Source of the DNA: Chara braunii
Lineage: Eukaryota > Streptophyta > Charophyceae > Charales > Characeae
Assembly: GCA_003427395.1 (NCBI GenBank)
Contig: BFEA01000165.1
Coordinates: 2,618,611 to 2,677,613, forward strand
Length of the DNA: 59,003 nt
Direction: 5' to 3'
The position numbers were made by a program, and so were the translations under genes. Shown in pieces: positions 1 to 9,869 of the stretch (positions within the stretch are counted from its first letter, which is position 1; each line of letters starts with the position of its first letter). A model generated the notes under the pieces. The model saw nothing but the letters and a program-made list of their open reading frames with translations, had not been told where the DNA came from and ran no database searches.

Positions 1-60
<60 letters not shown>
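1..60. repeat. (AG)n microsatellite at window edge
   Basis: Thirty uninterrupted AG units run from the first base and are cut by the window edge, so the true length is unknown. It is one of nine long AG/CT tracts in the window. Confidence 0.98.
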
Positions 61-64
<4 letters not shown>

Positions 65-640
65 GTTACACATATCAAGGGGAGCTAAACAACACAGCCA
101 GGGCATGGCAGTCTTCAAAGCTAGGTAGCTGGTGGCAAGCCATCAACCCTGTCAAAGCGGGGGAGGACCCATGGCACTCATCCGATGGCCATGTAGGATC
201 AGTCAATCCCACTTACAGTATGCATCCTGAATGACATGCAAAGAGATTTACCATAATCACCTGTGTGATTCTTCCGTTATCATGTTCTGTCCTTGACTAC
301 TTGTCTTCACCGATCCCCCGAAGTAAAGCACAGGAGGATGGATCCCAGCAGGAAACGGCAGGGGAAGTATAAGATTGAGGATCGATGCCCAGGAGTAAAC
401 CACAGGATAAGTGTTAATATCCGGAATGTATTTCCCATGGGTGCTCAGAAGAAAAGAGCAGAGAGTCTACATGTGACCAGAGGCAGAAGAGACATCCTTG
501 CCAAACGGAAGAGCCTCAAAACATGAGAATCAGGGCACACAATGCGCCCGTAGACTCTGCACTTCATTCTCCTTATAGATCTTTTCAGCATACAAAATTC
601 TTGTGAACCCTGGAAAGCAGTATACTTTCTGGCTGCAGGG
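61..640. other. no gene recognised
   Basis: Both strands were read. Only short open frames with no recognisable motif occur, and no repeat shared with the rest of the window was found. Treated as intergenic. Confidence 0.5.
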
Positions 641-644
641 GTAG

Positions 645-892
645 ATAGATGGACAGATTCCGATAAATCGATAAATGGATAAATAGATATATCAGATATA
701 CACAGATCCATAGGTGTAGATAAATTGATAAATAGATGTATAGATCGACACAGATACGTAGGTATATAGACAAATAGATAGATCAGATCAGATCAGATCA
801 GATAAGATAAGATCAGATAAGATAAGATAAGATAAGATAAGATAAGATAAGATAAGATAAGGGGAGGTTAGATAAGATGGATAGAATACAGG
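645..892. repeat. degenerate GATA-type repeats grading into a (GATAA)n array
   Basis: From about 645 the sequence is a loose mixture of GATA and TAGA tetramers. From 781 to 860 it becomes a regular pentamer array, first GATCA and then mostly GATAA, and tails off near 892. Each GATAAG-like unit also matches the plant I-box/GATA-factor core, but no gene nearby makes a regulatory role likely. Confidence 0.9.
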
Positions 893-1328
893 TACGGATT
901 AAATATAGATAAGTTAAACACGTGTTGAGTGCTGCAAACCGAGAGAGAGATACTGTGTTTGAGATACTGACTGGTGAAAGGTACCACCTTGAACCGCAGT
1001 AGATAGCAGAGTGGTGCCCCGCCACCGCCGGTGCACAATCTCCGAGCTATGGCCCCCAGGAAAGTGCTCCTATGCTCAATGCCATGGCAGACCTCAACTC
1101 TTCCCAGGACCTCCTCGCTCTGGTAATTCTGGATGGACTCTCATCCTGTCCCTAGCCCCGCGCTGCTCTCCAGCAGCCTGGGGCCAAACTGAATGCTCGA
1201 ACTCTTTGCACCTCTAGTACAGCTAATTAGAGCAGGGCCTACCAGAGATCCTACCGGCCTGTGCACATAGGGTTGTCCGATGACAGCCAACAACCTACGG
1301 TACAAGATGCAGACCGGCAAAAGTCTCC

Positions 1329-1462
1329 TGGGCCTCAAAACGGCCCGCAAACGTGTGAACCAGACTCCACTGGTCCAAATAGGCACTCTGAACAGTCACA
1401 AGGGGGCCTAAAACAGCCCAGAAACGTGTGACCCAGCCCACCAGAGGTCCGAGCAGGCACTT
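1329..1462. repeat. two-copy imperfect tandem repeat, period about 75 bp
   Basis: A unit beginning GGGCCTCAAAACGGCCCGCA near 1329 recurs near 1404 in diverged form. Both copies carry AAACGTGTGA followed by CCAG and end near AGGCAC. A weaker third copy may follow. It lies in LTR-like debris without a coding signature. Confidence 0.6.
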
Positions 1463-1614
1463 GTGCCAAAATGGTCCAAGAACTTGAAAGTGTGCACGAG
1501 ACTGCACTTGTCCTGAACCAGGACCGTGCCCGGATGGCAGATCCCATCCGTGGCGAAGATGAAGGTGGAAGATGGTGGAGACGGAGGTGGAGCTAGAAGG
1601 CTGACAGGTAAGAC

Positions 1615-1875
1615 AGCGACTGCAGTCACAGCGCACAGCACACACCATAGACACACAGCGTACTCCAAGAACTCGCAACGTAGAATGAGGAAAGAAACGG
1701 ACTGCAGCTGGGGTATATACCCCCAGTGGACTGACGGGACTAGACGCACCGGTACCGACGGTGGTACCGGACAACATACTAAACAGGCCTTTGAGATCAG
1801 GCGAACGGCGTGGTCACACAGGCTGTGAACAGGCACATACTAGCCAAATAGCCCCGCCTATAGGCCGGAAAAGAC
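1615..1875 (+). repeat. LTR-like dispersed repeat, related to 45.53-45.77 kb
   Basis: The stretch from the CACACCATA motif through TAGCCAAATAG and a following TATAGGCCGG block matches, in the same order, a stretch near 45.54-45.76 kb (CACACCATA, ACTCCAAGAC-type, TAGCCAAATAG, ACTATAGGAC). The conserved order over about 250 bp in two distant places suggests parts of a common LTR or other dispersed element. Boundaries are approximate. Confidence 0.5.
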
Positions 1876-1896
1876 CAAAAGGGTGGCACTGCTCCA

Positions 1897-1920
1897 AACA
1901 GGCACATTGTTGTGCCTGTT
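1897..1920. other. perfect 10-bp stem hairpin
   Basis: AACAGGCACA and its exact reverse complement TGTGCCTGTT flank a 4-nt loop. It sits just beyond the LTR-like repeat. No T-run follows it directly, so it is recorded as structure only. Confidence 0.8.
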
Positions 1921-2102
1921 CAGACATGCAAAATCGGAAACCCCACTGTTCCAGACCAGACAAAACCAGGAGCAGAAAAAAAAAAACTTTTTTTTTCTTG
2001 GAGCAGACAAAAAGTTTAACCTAAAAGAAAAGGAAACAAACTCAGAAAACATGTCGGGGCAGACAAAAAAAAAAAAAAAAAAAAAAATCGGTGTCCAAAC
2101 AA

Positions 2103-2190
2103 ACCTGTCTCGGCCTTTTGGCTAAGATAAAAACGTATCTTCTCTTCTTGCTGATCACCTTAAAATCTGATAAGGGCCAGGAGTCCAAGG
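2103..2190 (+). pseudogene. U2 snRNA-like sequence, probable pseudogene
   Basis: The block CTCGGCCTTTTGGCTAAGAT, the signature of the 5' end of U2 snRNA, is intact at about 2109-2128, and the downstream TTCTT...TTAAAATCTGATA resembles U2 stem II. U2 pairs with the intron branch point through GUAGUA; here that segment is replaced by an ACGTATC-like stretch, and the 3' part cannot be aligned to U2. The sequence lies shortly after a 23-A run. I read it as a retro-pseudogene or a U2-derived element, not a working U2 gene. The match to U2 is from memory of the plant consensus. Confidence 0.6.
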
Positions 2191-2343
2191 TCAACCCCGC
2201 AAGGGCCCAGGTGGGACCGCCGTGCATGCCACAGGAGACGAGCGTATGTATAAATGAAATGTGTAAACGCTAAATTAAATTACATAGAAGACGTATAAAA
2301 TTACTATAAATATTTGTATGAGAATGTCTATTATACTATTATA

Positions 2344-2796
2344 GGGAAAATTGCATCTGTACCCCATTTTTAAAAACATAGGAATACCCGCTATACCCAA
2401 TCCCAGAGCCCAACTTGCATCCGTACCCAGGAAATGGTCTGTGCAAATTATCTTTGCATGCCCAGGACCGAAGTGGGCCAAGGTTGGTACCGCCAAATTG
2501 CAGTTATACCCAACTACCGGACTGCTCAAAAAGCCTCAAATTATGCACATACCTGGGCAAGTTATGCACATAACCAACTTTGCCTGCCCGGTTCCTGGGC
2601 ATAAGCAATTTTTCTGTGCTCCCCAACCAGGGGGCTGTGGGACTGGGTACACGGATACGTTGGTACACTGGAAAAGTACAGTATCACCTTTAAGTTAGCT
2701 TCAAAAGGGTCTGGGTATAGATGCAAGTTGGGCGCTGGCACTGGGTATAGCGAGTTTTTTTCTCATCCTTAAATGGGATACAGATGCAATTTCCCC
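2344..2796. mobile_element. foldback MITE with about 100-bp terminal inverted repeats
   Basis: The left end (GGGAAAATTGCATCTGTACC...) and the reverse complement of the right end (GGGGAAATTGCATCTGTATC...) align over about 100 bp, including the inner blocks CGCTATACCCA and CCCAACTTGCATC. There is no coding capacity. Flanks are AT-rich on both sides (TATTATA, TTTATTATA), so a target duplication cannot be fixed. The superfamily is not identified. Confidence 0.75.
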
Positions 2797-2954
2797 TTTA
2801 TTATATAAAATAAAAATAAATAAGCATGCAGGGGTTTAGTTTAGAATCTTAGCACACAGTGTGACACTAGCCACAAACTTCTGCCATTGGACATCACAGA
2901 TGGACCTCACAGATCCTATGCCGAGACCAGAACATGGGGTTCTAGAAAAACTTA

Positions 2955-3209
2955 GGGCCTACTCACACTGGGACCTTATCACCACCGCAAACTGCCATTC
3001 TGGTGGAGGAATGGAATCACACAGGTCATTACCGACCTCTTATTTGCACCATTCGAGGTGCCATTTGTCAGCAGCCTGCGAACTTCAAGCTGCAGGCAAA
3101 GGCATCATCTTTTTCAAATTGTTCTTTCTTTTGACTCTTTGAGAACAATATAGTAATGCAGAAAAATGTGCAACAACAAGTTGGGCACCTTGGCAGGCCA
3201 GAACGAAAT

Positions 3210-3305
<96 letters not shown>

Positions 3306-3619
3306 AAAATTAGGAGTTTGCAGTGTGACTGGCAGAGGTCCAAAGCCGCAAATCTGCCAGCCGCCGCGGCCGTGTCTTTGTTAGAAAAGCACGCAGTGTG
3401 ACTACCGGCAGTCGAATCCCAAAACTCCCCTCTCCAAATTCACAAAGTTTGCGAATTTGGGTTCCCACTGTGATGGCGTACTCAAACGAGGGCTTTCCCC
3501 AATGTATTTGGCAGTTTTTCCGACCTGGCCAGGATGCACCTGACCTGTTTTACGTCCACAGAGAAGTGGAAAAAGTGGTTTAAAAGTCCTTTGCTTAGTT
3601 CGCTAGTGTCAGTATGCCC
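2955..3619. mobile_element. Harbinger/Tourist-like MITE with AG microsatellite inside
   Basis: The left terminus GGGCCTACTCACACT and the reverse complement of the right terminus, GGGCATACTGACACTAG, form imperfect inverted repeats. The left end is preceded by TTA and the right end is followed by TGA, one change from the TTA target duplication typical of PIF/Harbinger elements. A related smaller copy at 4321-4447 shows the same termini. The interior holds a 45-unit AG tract and no coding sequence. Confidence 0.55.
3212..3300. repeat. (GA)n microsatellite, about 45 units
   Basis: An uninterrupted GA tract lying inside the MITE-like element. It produces long artificial Arg-Glu and Ser-Leu open frames that are not genes. 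Confidence 0.98.
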
Positions 3620-4317
3620 TGAGTAGGCCCTTATTGAAATCTTTTTATTTTTATTTTTCAACAATCAATATTCCATTTCACATTTCAACGTAGAGCCACG
3701 GGTCCTCTACATCACGTCCCGGATCCGTATCTGGGCGGATCTTCCAGCTTAAGCTTGTGGCACTCGGACTTTCCTCGGACTTTCCTTACTTAGCTCCACG
3801 CAGCTCAACGGCTGCCATTCCTCCCTACGAACCACTCTCTCCCACACCCTATCTACTATGGCACAGCCGTCCTCTGCCTGCAACAGAATCCTATAACCGT
3901 TCTGTGGGCTGAACCGGTCCAGAGGACAAACCTCTTTTTTTTTCTTTTTTTTTTGGGAACAGACTCAACAGAGGACGAAAACTACTACTACCACTGGCTT
4001 ACTCTACTGTGCCTGCGGTAGCCCTAACTCAGGCCCGGGGAACCAAAACCGGTTCCAATCTTCGTGTAAGGCTCCTTGAAGTTCCCGGCCCACATACCAC
4101 TGGCCCTTATTGACATCGTAAAAGAGAATTAAAAAAGTCAACAAAAGTATATATTGTCACATGAATATATATATAAAAAGTTCGTTAACAACTTACCTAA
4201 AAGCTGACGAACCTGTCGTCTGAGGCTCACCAGCCTGCTACAGCGCCTTTCCAAAAGTGGCCGGCTGCTACCGGCCCAGGAGCCAAGTGCTCTTATGGGG
4301 TATAATATCTGCAAGTC
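3620..4317. other. no gene recognised
   Basis: Moderately GC-rich DNA with many stops in all frames. The phrase GGCCCTTATTGA(A/C)ATC occurs at about 3626 and again at about 4105, hinting at another decayed repeat, but no ends can be defined. Confidence 0.4.
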
Positions 4318-4320
4318 CTA

Positions 4321-4447
4321 GGACATACTCGCACTAGGTAGGCCATCAAAATCACAAAATCACAAAATGAACGGCCAGATCGAATCCTTTTACAACGACT
4401 CAATCTGGCCGCTTTTGCGATTTTGAGGGCCTAGTGTGAGTATGCCC
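4321..4447. mobile_element. short MITE, same terminal motif as the 2955-3619 element
   Basis: GGACATACTCGCACTAG at the left and the reverse complement of the right end, GGGCATACTCACACTAG, pair for about 45 bp with a few mismatches, continuing through TCAAAATC and CGGCCAGAT. The left flank is CTA and the right flank TTA, compatible with a 3-bp TTA target duplication. At 127 bp it is nearly a pure hairpin. Confidence 0.65.
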
Positions 4448-4537
4448 TTAGAGCAGTACTTAGGATCTTGTGAACTGGTGATCATGCCCATCCAATCCTA
4501 TTCCTGCCCAAACGAGGATGGCGCTTGTTTTTCTTGT

Positions 4538-4573
4538 GGGGGGGGGGGGGGGGGGGGGGGCCCCGGGGGGGGG
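4538..4573. repeat. poly-G run interrupted by CCCC
   Basis: Twenty-three G are followed by CCCC and nine more G. The run is G-quadruplex prone, and such runs are often assembled wrongly, so its length is uncertain. Confidence 0.9.
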
Positions 4574-4605
4574 CATACTGACTAGCATATTAGCCAGTAT
4601 GCTAG

Positions 4606-4693
4606 AAGCCGAACAAAACGAGGCCGCCGTCTTTGTTTCTAGCATGCTGACTAATACGCTAGAAACAAAGATGGCATCGTTTTGTTCGGCTTT
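4606..4693. repeat. near-perfect hairpin with about 37-bp arms
   Basis: The arm 4606-4643 (AAGCCGAACAAAACGAGGCC...) is the inverted copy of 4658-4693 with few mismatches and a loop of about 14 nt. Shorter inverted copies of CTAGCATA-type motifs lie just upstream at 4570-4604. It could be the inner part of a palindromic MITE, but outer ends and a target duplication were not found. Confidence 0.75.
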
Positions 4694-4699
4694 GCTTGC

Positions 4700-5078
4700 T
4701 CATGTCTCTGAACAAAGCTGTGGTTGGTGTGTCGGTTGTCAGACAGAAAGTATTTATATAACGATAGATGCTTCAAGTTGATATCTCTTATTAAAGTTTT
4801 CCTTTTCTCTCTCCTCAACTAGAATAAAAAAATCTAATCTTGCCGGCCGGCGGGCCATGAATCTAACGGCCACAGACACGAGCTGTCACTTTTCTTTCTT
4901 GCTCTCTGAGCTGTGGGGCACGACTCAAAAACGAGGAACGCACAAGTGGGACGGCCACTTGTGTCGTGCCACACAAGTGGGACAAGTGGAACTTAAACCC
5001 CCGCAAGTGGGACATCGGCCCCGGTAGGAGTTGAGAGGGGACCTACAAGAACCTATCTGGGAAAATACGGCTACATAC

Positions 5079-5082
<4 letters not shown>
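4700..5082. other. no gene recognised
   Basis: The motif ACAAGTGG(G/A)AC recurs three or four times between 4943 and 5010 as a short irregular tandem repeat. No gene was found. Confidence 0.5.
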
Positions 5083-5166
<84 letters not shown>

Positions 5167-5265
5167 CGCCCTTGACTGAGAGAAAGCGAGTCTCTCTTTG
5201 TCTCGCTGTGTCGGACTCATATGCACACACACACACCATAGCCATGATGTACAGGGCGCTTGAAA

Positions 5266-5323
<58 letters not shown>
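5083..5323. repeat. (CT)n and (AG)n microsatellites facing each other
   Basis: A pure CT tract at 5083-5160 and an AG tract at 5272-5323 are separated by about 110 bp of unique sequence. The two tracts are mutually complementary and could fold into a long stem. Open frames across them are artefacts. Confidence 0.95.
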
Positions 5324-5325
<2 letters not shown>

Positions 5326-6233
5326 TGCGGCGGCGCAGCGCACGTTAACTTAGTATTCATGCTATGTACTCTCCCTCCTTCCTCCCTGATCTGTTCGTTC
5401 TGTTTCCCTTTCTACAAACGTTTTTCTTGTAAACTCGGTCACATTCTATAGCAGAAACAAAAAACTCTTTTCAATTGGCCTCTTTTTGTTCTTCGTGTAC
5501 TTTCCAACCAGCTGATACAAGGGCTCTGATGTTTTTTTTTTTTTTTTTTAAGACCAATTGAAATTCTCGATGTGTGCGTGCGTTTTAGTTCTTCTTGAAC
5601 GCAGCAAGGTCCATGCAAATTAATCTCTCCCAGGGCATACTCACTTCCGGACTTTTTCTTGAACGCGCAAGGTCCATACTCCCTTTATTGCAGCCAGATA
5701 AATCCAGCACGGTCGTAATTGCCGTCAGATACCTTCAGGAAAGTGCTGCTATGACTCATATGCTCTCAGTCTGTGTTGTTTCTAGACCAGTTTCGGAATA
5801 GCGAGTGTGCATTTCCCGTCGGGGTGGAGGGGTTTAAGCCCCTTTAACCCCCTTTAACCCCCTTTAACCCCCTTTTACCCCCTTTTACCCCGACCCCAAC
5901 CCCCGCCCCCTACATAAAAAAAGACGTGGGGAAAAAGACAGGAAAAAAAGAGCCGTGGGAATCCCGTGCATCTGCTGTCGTTACGCATGCACAAACTGTG
6001 CAGTGGGTTTGGAGCAAACTCACGGGACTTTCGCCTGATGAATCTAACCGGAGTCGACGACAGATGCATTCAGGGAAGTATGAGGGCTATGAGCCTTAAT
6101 AGTACTATACAGTAGAGGTCGCGGTGTTCAAATCGGGTCGGGGCGACCATGGCATTGTCATTTCATCCTGTCTGTCAGTGACCCTCAGTCGAAAAGCGCC
6201 TTGCTCCTCGAAAAGGCCACTTCTTGTAGGGTT
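5324..6233. other. no gene recognised
   Basis: No coding sequence was found. A short duplication, TTCTTGAACGC(AG)CAAGGTCCAT, occurs at about 5591 and 5657. A decamer array lies at 5837-5890. Confidence 0.4.
5837..5890. repeat. (CCCCCTTTAA)n-type decamer array
   Basis: About four to five copies of a CCCC-TTTAA or CCCC-TTTTA unit are followed by C-rich sequence. It resembles, but is not, the plant telomere repeat CCCTAAA. Confidence 0.85.
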
Positions 6234-6260
6234 GGGGGGGGGGGGGGGGGGGGGGGGGGG
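6234..6260. repeat. poly-G run, 27 G
   Basis: A homopolymer run whose length is unreliable in short-read assembly. It lies about 100 bp beyond the end of the EF-hand gene's open frame. Confidence 0.95.
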
Positions 6261-6351
6261 AGAGTGGAACTCAACAGCTCCAGGGATATTCACACTCTTG
6301 ACTTCTACGAGTGCTCGTGTCGGTCATGGCGGATGGAAACGGACGCATTCT

Positions 6352-6788
6352 TCACCTATTGCTGCCATAGCACCGGCAGACGAAGACGAAGGCGAAGGCG
6401 AAGAAGAAAGAGGAGGAGGAGGGGGAGGAGGAGGAGGAGGAGGGAGGTTCTACTCCGTTCTTCCTCATCAAAACATGGCGTGTTAACAATCGTACAAAAA
6501 ATTCCTTCAACCTGATGTGAGAAGAAGAAGTGGCACGGAAGAAGTCATAAAGAAGAATCAAAGAGAATATGAAGAAGAAGCCGCAAAGAAGAAGACAAAG
6601 TGGCAAGAAGAAGAAGAAGAAGAAGAAGAAGAAGAAGAAGAAAAAAAAAAGCAGAAGAACTTCAAGAAGAAGACGAAGAAGAAGAAGAACTTCAAGAAGA
6701 AGACGAAGAAGTAGAAGAAAGAAGAAGAAGAAGAAGAAGAAGAAGAAGAAGAAGAAGAAGAAGAGGAGCAGTATAGACAAGAGGCTAC
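6352..6788 (-). other. TTC/GAA tract and duplicated EF-hand tail downstream of the EF-hand gene
   Basis: On the gene strand this begins with GTAGCC directly after CCTCAG, a good donor site, and consists mostly of TTC and CTT repeats. It then reaches TTCTTCTTCTCACATCAG, a good acceptor. After that comes a segment (about 6515 down to 6450) that repeats the end of the fourth EF-hand: HIRLKEFFVRLL against HISFKEFLKLL in the main gene. The frame stays open to 6352 only because TTC and CTT encode Phe and Leu. It may be an intron plus an alternative terminal exon, or a local duplication pried apart by repeat expansion. The purine strand (GGA/GAA) could form triplex or quadruplex DNA. Confidence 0.6.
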
Positions 6789-8067
6789 CTGAGGCTTGTT
6801 GTTCATGATCGAATGAAGATGTTGCCAACAATTTAAGAAATTCCTTGAAGCTGATGTGTCCATCTCGGTCGACATCTGCCTTTCCCATCATGATTTTCAC
6901 CTCTCTGATGGGGACGAGTTCTCCACGAAGTTTGTGCAATGCATCTTGCAGCTCTTGCGGACTGATTCTGCCATCGCCGCTCCGATCAAAGAACTGGAAC
7001 GCTTCGTATAACTTCTTTTGGATGCTTGACTCCCCATCCGCACTACTCTCCATCATTCTCACAAATTCGATGAACTCCAGCGTTCCCGATCCGTTGCTGT
7101 CCACCTCGTTTATCATACTGCTTGTTTCTTCTTCCGTCAATTGGATTCCGATCGATTTAAACAGAACGACGAGTTCATCCGCAGAGATCATGCCGCTGCG
7201 GTCTGCATCGAAGACTTGGAAGGCGTCCATTAGTTCCTTTAAGTGAGTGCGGAAACGTCTGACAGGCGCAACACCACCACCACCACCTCTAAAGATAGCG
7301 GATTCAACGGCCCGAGCTCTGTCGGCTTTGCCGATGGTGGCGGTGGGTGGTCCTGTCGGCGGCGGAGCTTTGTCAGCATTGGCTTTGTCTTCCAGATCCT
7401 TTACAAGTTTGGCGATGGAGGGCTTTCTCTCCATTCTCGGCCGCCTCGCTTTTTCCGCTCCCGATCCCGACTGGCCATCAGTAGCGTACGGGCCCGATGG
7501 CGATTCCCCGTCAGAAGTGACTGGTCCGGATCCCGACTCCAAATCCTGTACAAGTTTGGCGATGGAGGACTTTCTCTCAATTCTCGGCGGCCTCGCGTTT
7601 GCCGCTCCCGATCCCGACGATTGGCCATCAGGAGTGTCCGGCCCCGATCCCGACGATGCCACTTGGCGACCGTCAGAAGTGACCGCACTCGATCCCGACT
7701 CCAAATCCTGTACGTAGTATTTGGCGATGGAGGGCTTTCTCTCCATTTTCGGCCCTGCTGCTTTTGCCCCTCCCGACCCCAACAATTGCCCATCGGTATC
7801 CGGCCCCGATGCCATCCCGCCATCAGTGACCGGTCCCGATGCCATTTCACCATCAGAGACCGGTCGGGATAGCGATTTGCCACAAGAAATATCCACTGTA
7901 GAGGAGGACTTGCTCGCGTCCACGGCCTGCGTTGGACTTTCTCCTGTGCAGGGCCGGTCTTCCGCCGTTGGCTCCACTTCTCCGGCTATGGCTTCCACTT
8001 CTGCTTCCTCTGGCTGCGCAGCTTTGGCTATGGCGGGAGTTCCCGCCTCAGAAGTCTCCGTTGCCAT
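6789..8067 (-). CDS. calmodulin-like EF-hand protein with repeated phosphosite-like N-terminal region
   Basis: Likely a calcium sensor. The frame starts at ATG 8067 and gives about 426 residues to the donor-like site at 6789. Residues 1-270 are a disordered Ala/Ser/Gly/Pro-rich extension with three repeats centred on (M/I)ERK(P/S)SIAK followed by (L/Y)VQDLE, near residues 108, 163 and 212. Each has a basic R-K-x-S context typical of basophilic kinase sites. Residues 275-415 form two EF-hand pairs with canonical 12-residue loops at about 287-298, 323-334, 361-372 and 398-409. All have Asp at position 1, Gly at 6 and Glu at 12, so all four should bind Ca2+. Plant calmodulin-like proteins are usually 150-200 residues; the extension makes this one long. 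No signal peptide or membrane segment is seen. The 3' end is uncertain: splicing to the acceptor near 6515 would end the protein almost at once, and reading on gives an implausible poly-Phe tail. It could instead be a fragment of a larger EF-hand protein. Confidence 0.8.
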
Positions 8068-8475
<408 letters not shown>

Positions 8476-8763
8476 CGATATGTGTGTGCTTCACAGAACC
8501 GACAACTACACACCAGACGCACACGGGCCGAAACCCTGCATATTCCCAACCACCGTCAACGGGTACCGGAAAGAGTCGCAGAAATCGCGAAGAGGATTAT
8601 GGTCGATCTATTTCGACGCATTCTGCCAGTGCAGTAGGAGGAACACGATTTGGCGGAGAAGCGACAGTGAGGGCCCCACCAGAGGGCCCTGCTAGGCGCG
8701 TCCTCAAAGACCAGAATGACCAACGGGACTGTCAAGTTTGGCGAGTAAGAGGATGGTTCCAAT

Positions 8764-8970
8764 TAGGCCCTGGCTCAATTGGTACACCCATTTTGGCGAG
8801 AATGTGCCCCGTCGCAATGAGGCCCTGCCTCAGTTGGACCCATGAACTGTTGGACACCTGCATGGTTGTAATCAGGCCCTGCCTCAGTTGGTACACCCAT
8901 TGTGGCGGGAATGTGCATGGTTGCAACTGGGTCCTGCCTGAGTTGGTCCCATGAACTGTTGGACACCCAA
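8764..8970. repeat. four-unit imperfect tandem repeat, period about 55 bp
   Basis: The phrase GGCCCTGCCTCAGTTGG or a close variant recurs at about 8766, 8821, 8874 and 8931. Units alternate between a GTACACCCATT form and a CCCATGAACTGTTGGACA form, so the repeat is really a dimer present twice. No coding function is evident. Confidence 0.85.
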
Positions 8971-9044
8971 GTTCAAATTTTTTTATTTTATTTATTTATT
9001 TATTTATCTTTTTTTTTTTTTTCATTCAGGGAACTTCAGGCTTG

Positions 9045-9110
9045 GGTGATCTGCTTAGCGAGTTGGTAAGGGCATCCTCGCTAAGCAGGGCCCTGTAAAT
9101 CTAGCCTCAA
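9045..9110 (+). mobile_element. tRNA-like head of a SINE
   Basis: CTTAGCGAGTTGGTAAGGGC resembles a tRNA D-arm/A box (one base short of TRGCNNAGYNGG), and a degenerate B-box-like GGCCCTGTAAATC follows at tRNA spacing. T-rich sequence precedes it at 8975-9022. It cannot fold into a good tRNA. Confidence 0.4.
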
Positions 9111-9311
9111 CCATATGAACAGAGTAGAGTAATTTCGGATTACCAGGGGGCCACCAGCTCCAATATGAACTCTCACGGCCCTCACCCTCAATGACGATAT
9201 CTCAAGGCCATCATGTTGCCATACATAGACAAGCAAAGACGCAGCAGAACTCGGTATGCCCCTGAACTGTCTCCAATCAGGTGAGTGAAATACTACGCTC
9301 GCTACTTTTCA

Positions 9312-9341
9312 GTCCTTCGGAACGTCCATTAAAATTGGAAC
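9312..9341 (+). pseudogene. U6: U6 snRNA, 5' half, interrupted by a LINE
   Basis: GTCCTTCGGAACGTCC corresponds to the 5' stem-loop of plant U6 with a few changes, and TAAAATTGGAAC, just before the junction, is identical to U6. The sequence continues without loss at 12715 with the ACAGAGA half of U6. The plant U6 comparison is from memory. The 5' stem is imperfect and no plant USE (TCCCACATCG) or TATA box was seen upstream, so it may already have been a pseudogene when hit. Confidence 0.75.
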
Positions 9342-9344
9342 ACA

Positions 9345-9866
9345 TTTTCTATCCTTTGGTTCCCATTGTCGATATATCTTATGGGAAAGGAGGCCTGCTC
9401 TTCAATCAAGAAGTCTGCAGCCAGGTATCTTTGGGAACCCACAGCTGAAGAGGACCAGGGCTACATAACCAAGGTAGCCTGGGAAGCCATCTGTCATTCG
9501 AGATCCCAGGGAGGGCTGGGAATACTGGATCTGCACACTCAAAACTTAGCTCTTCTGGCGAAATGGGTGTACAAGGCCCTTTTCGAAGATTCATCTAAAC
9601 TATGGATTCGTCTGGCAGAACACATCCTAGGGTAAGTCTTAGAATGGAATCTGCGAAACCCAAGGGATGTTTGGCACTGCGTTCTAATGCCTTCCTTCTT
9701 GAGAAAGAGAGTGAAGTCCAGGGTTTGGCGAGGAATACTATATGCATGGATTAAACTTTTTCCAAATCAGACTATTCCTCCCACCACGAAGCTAGAAATC
9801 GCCAACCAGAGACTTTTTGACAATCCATCGATCAGAAAGTGGATAGGGTTGAGCTGCTGGTAGTCG
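9345..9866 (+). pseudogene. LINE reverse transcriptase C-terminal fragment
   Basis: The frame reads through AWEAICHSRSQGGLGILDL and LALLAKWVYKAL, matching the block after the RT thumb in plant LINEs (typically W...GGLGI.DL...N.AL..KW). A further frame segment (9690-9866) includes WRGILYAWIKLFPNQT before a stop. A frame change separates the two near 9635. The RT palm with its catalytic Asp pair is missing through 5' truncation, so the piece is inactive. Confidence 0.75.
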
Positions 9867-9869
9867 TTA

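Noticed and set aside
781-860. GATA-factor regulatory array
   Set aside because: The motif match follows automatically from the pentamer microsatellite, and there is no adjacent gene.
3068-5348. Long Ser-Leu or Arg-Glu open frames
   Set aside because: Direct products of AG/CT microsatellites.
5837-5890. Interstitial telomere repeat
   Set aside because: The unit is ten bases with CCCCC and TTTAA, not CCCTAAA, and it is irregular.
6352-6786. Poly-Phe/Leu C-terminal extension of the EF-hand protein
   Set aside because: It exists only because TTC and CTT repeats contain no stops; roughly 80 hydrophobic residues of this kind are not a plausible protein tail, and splice-like borders surround the tract.
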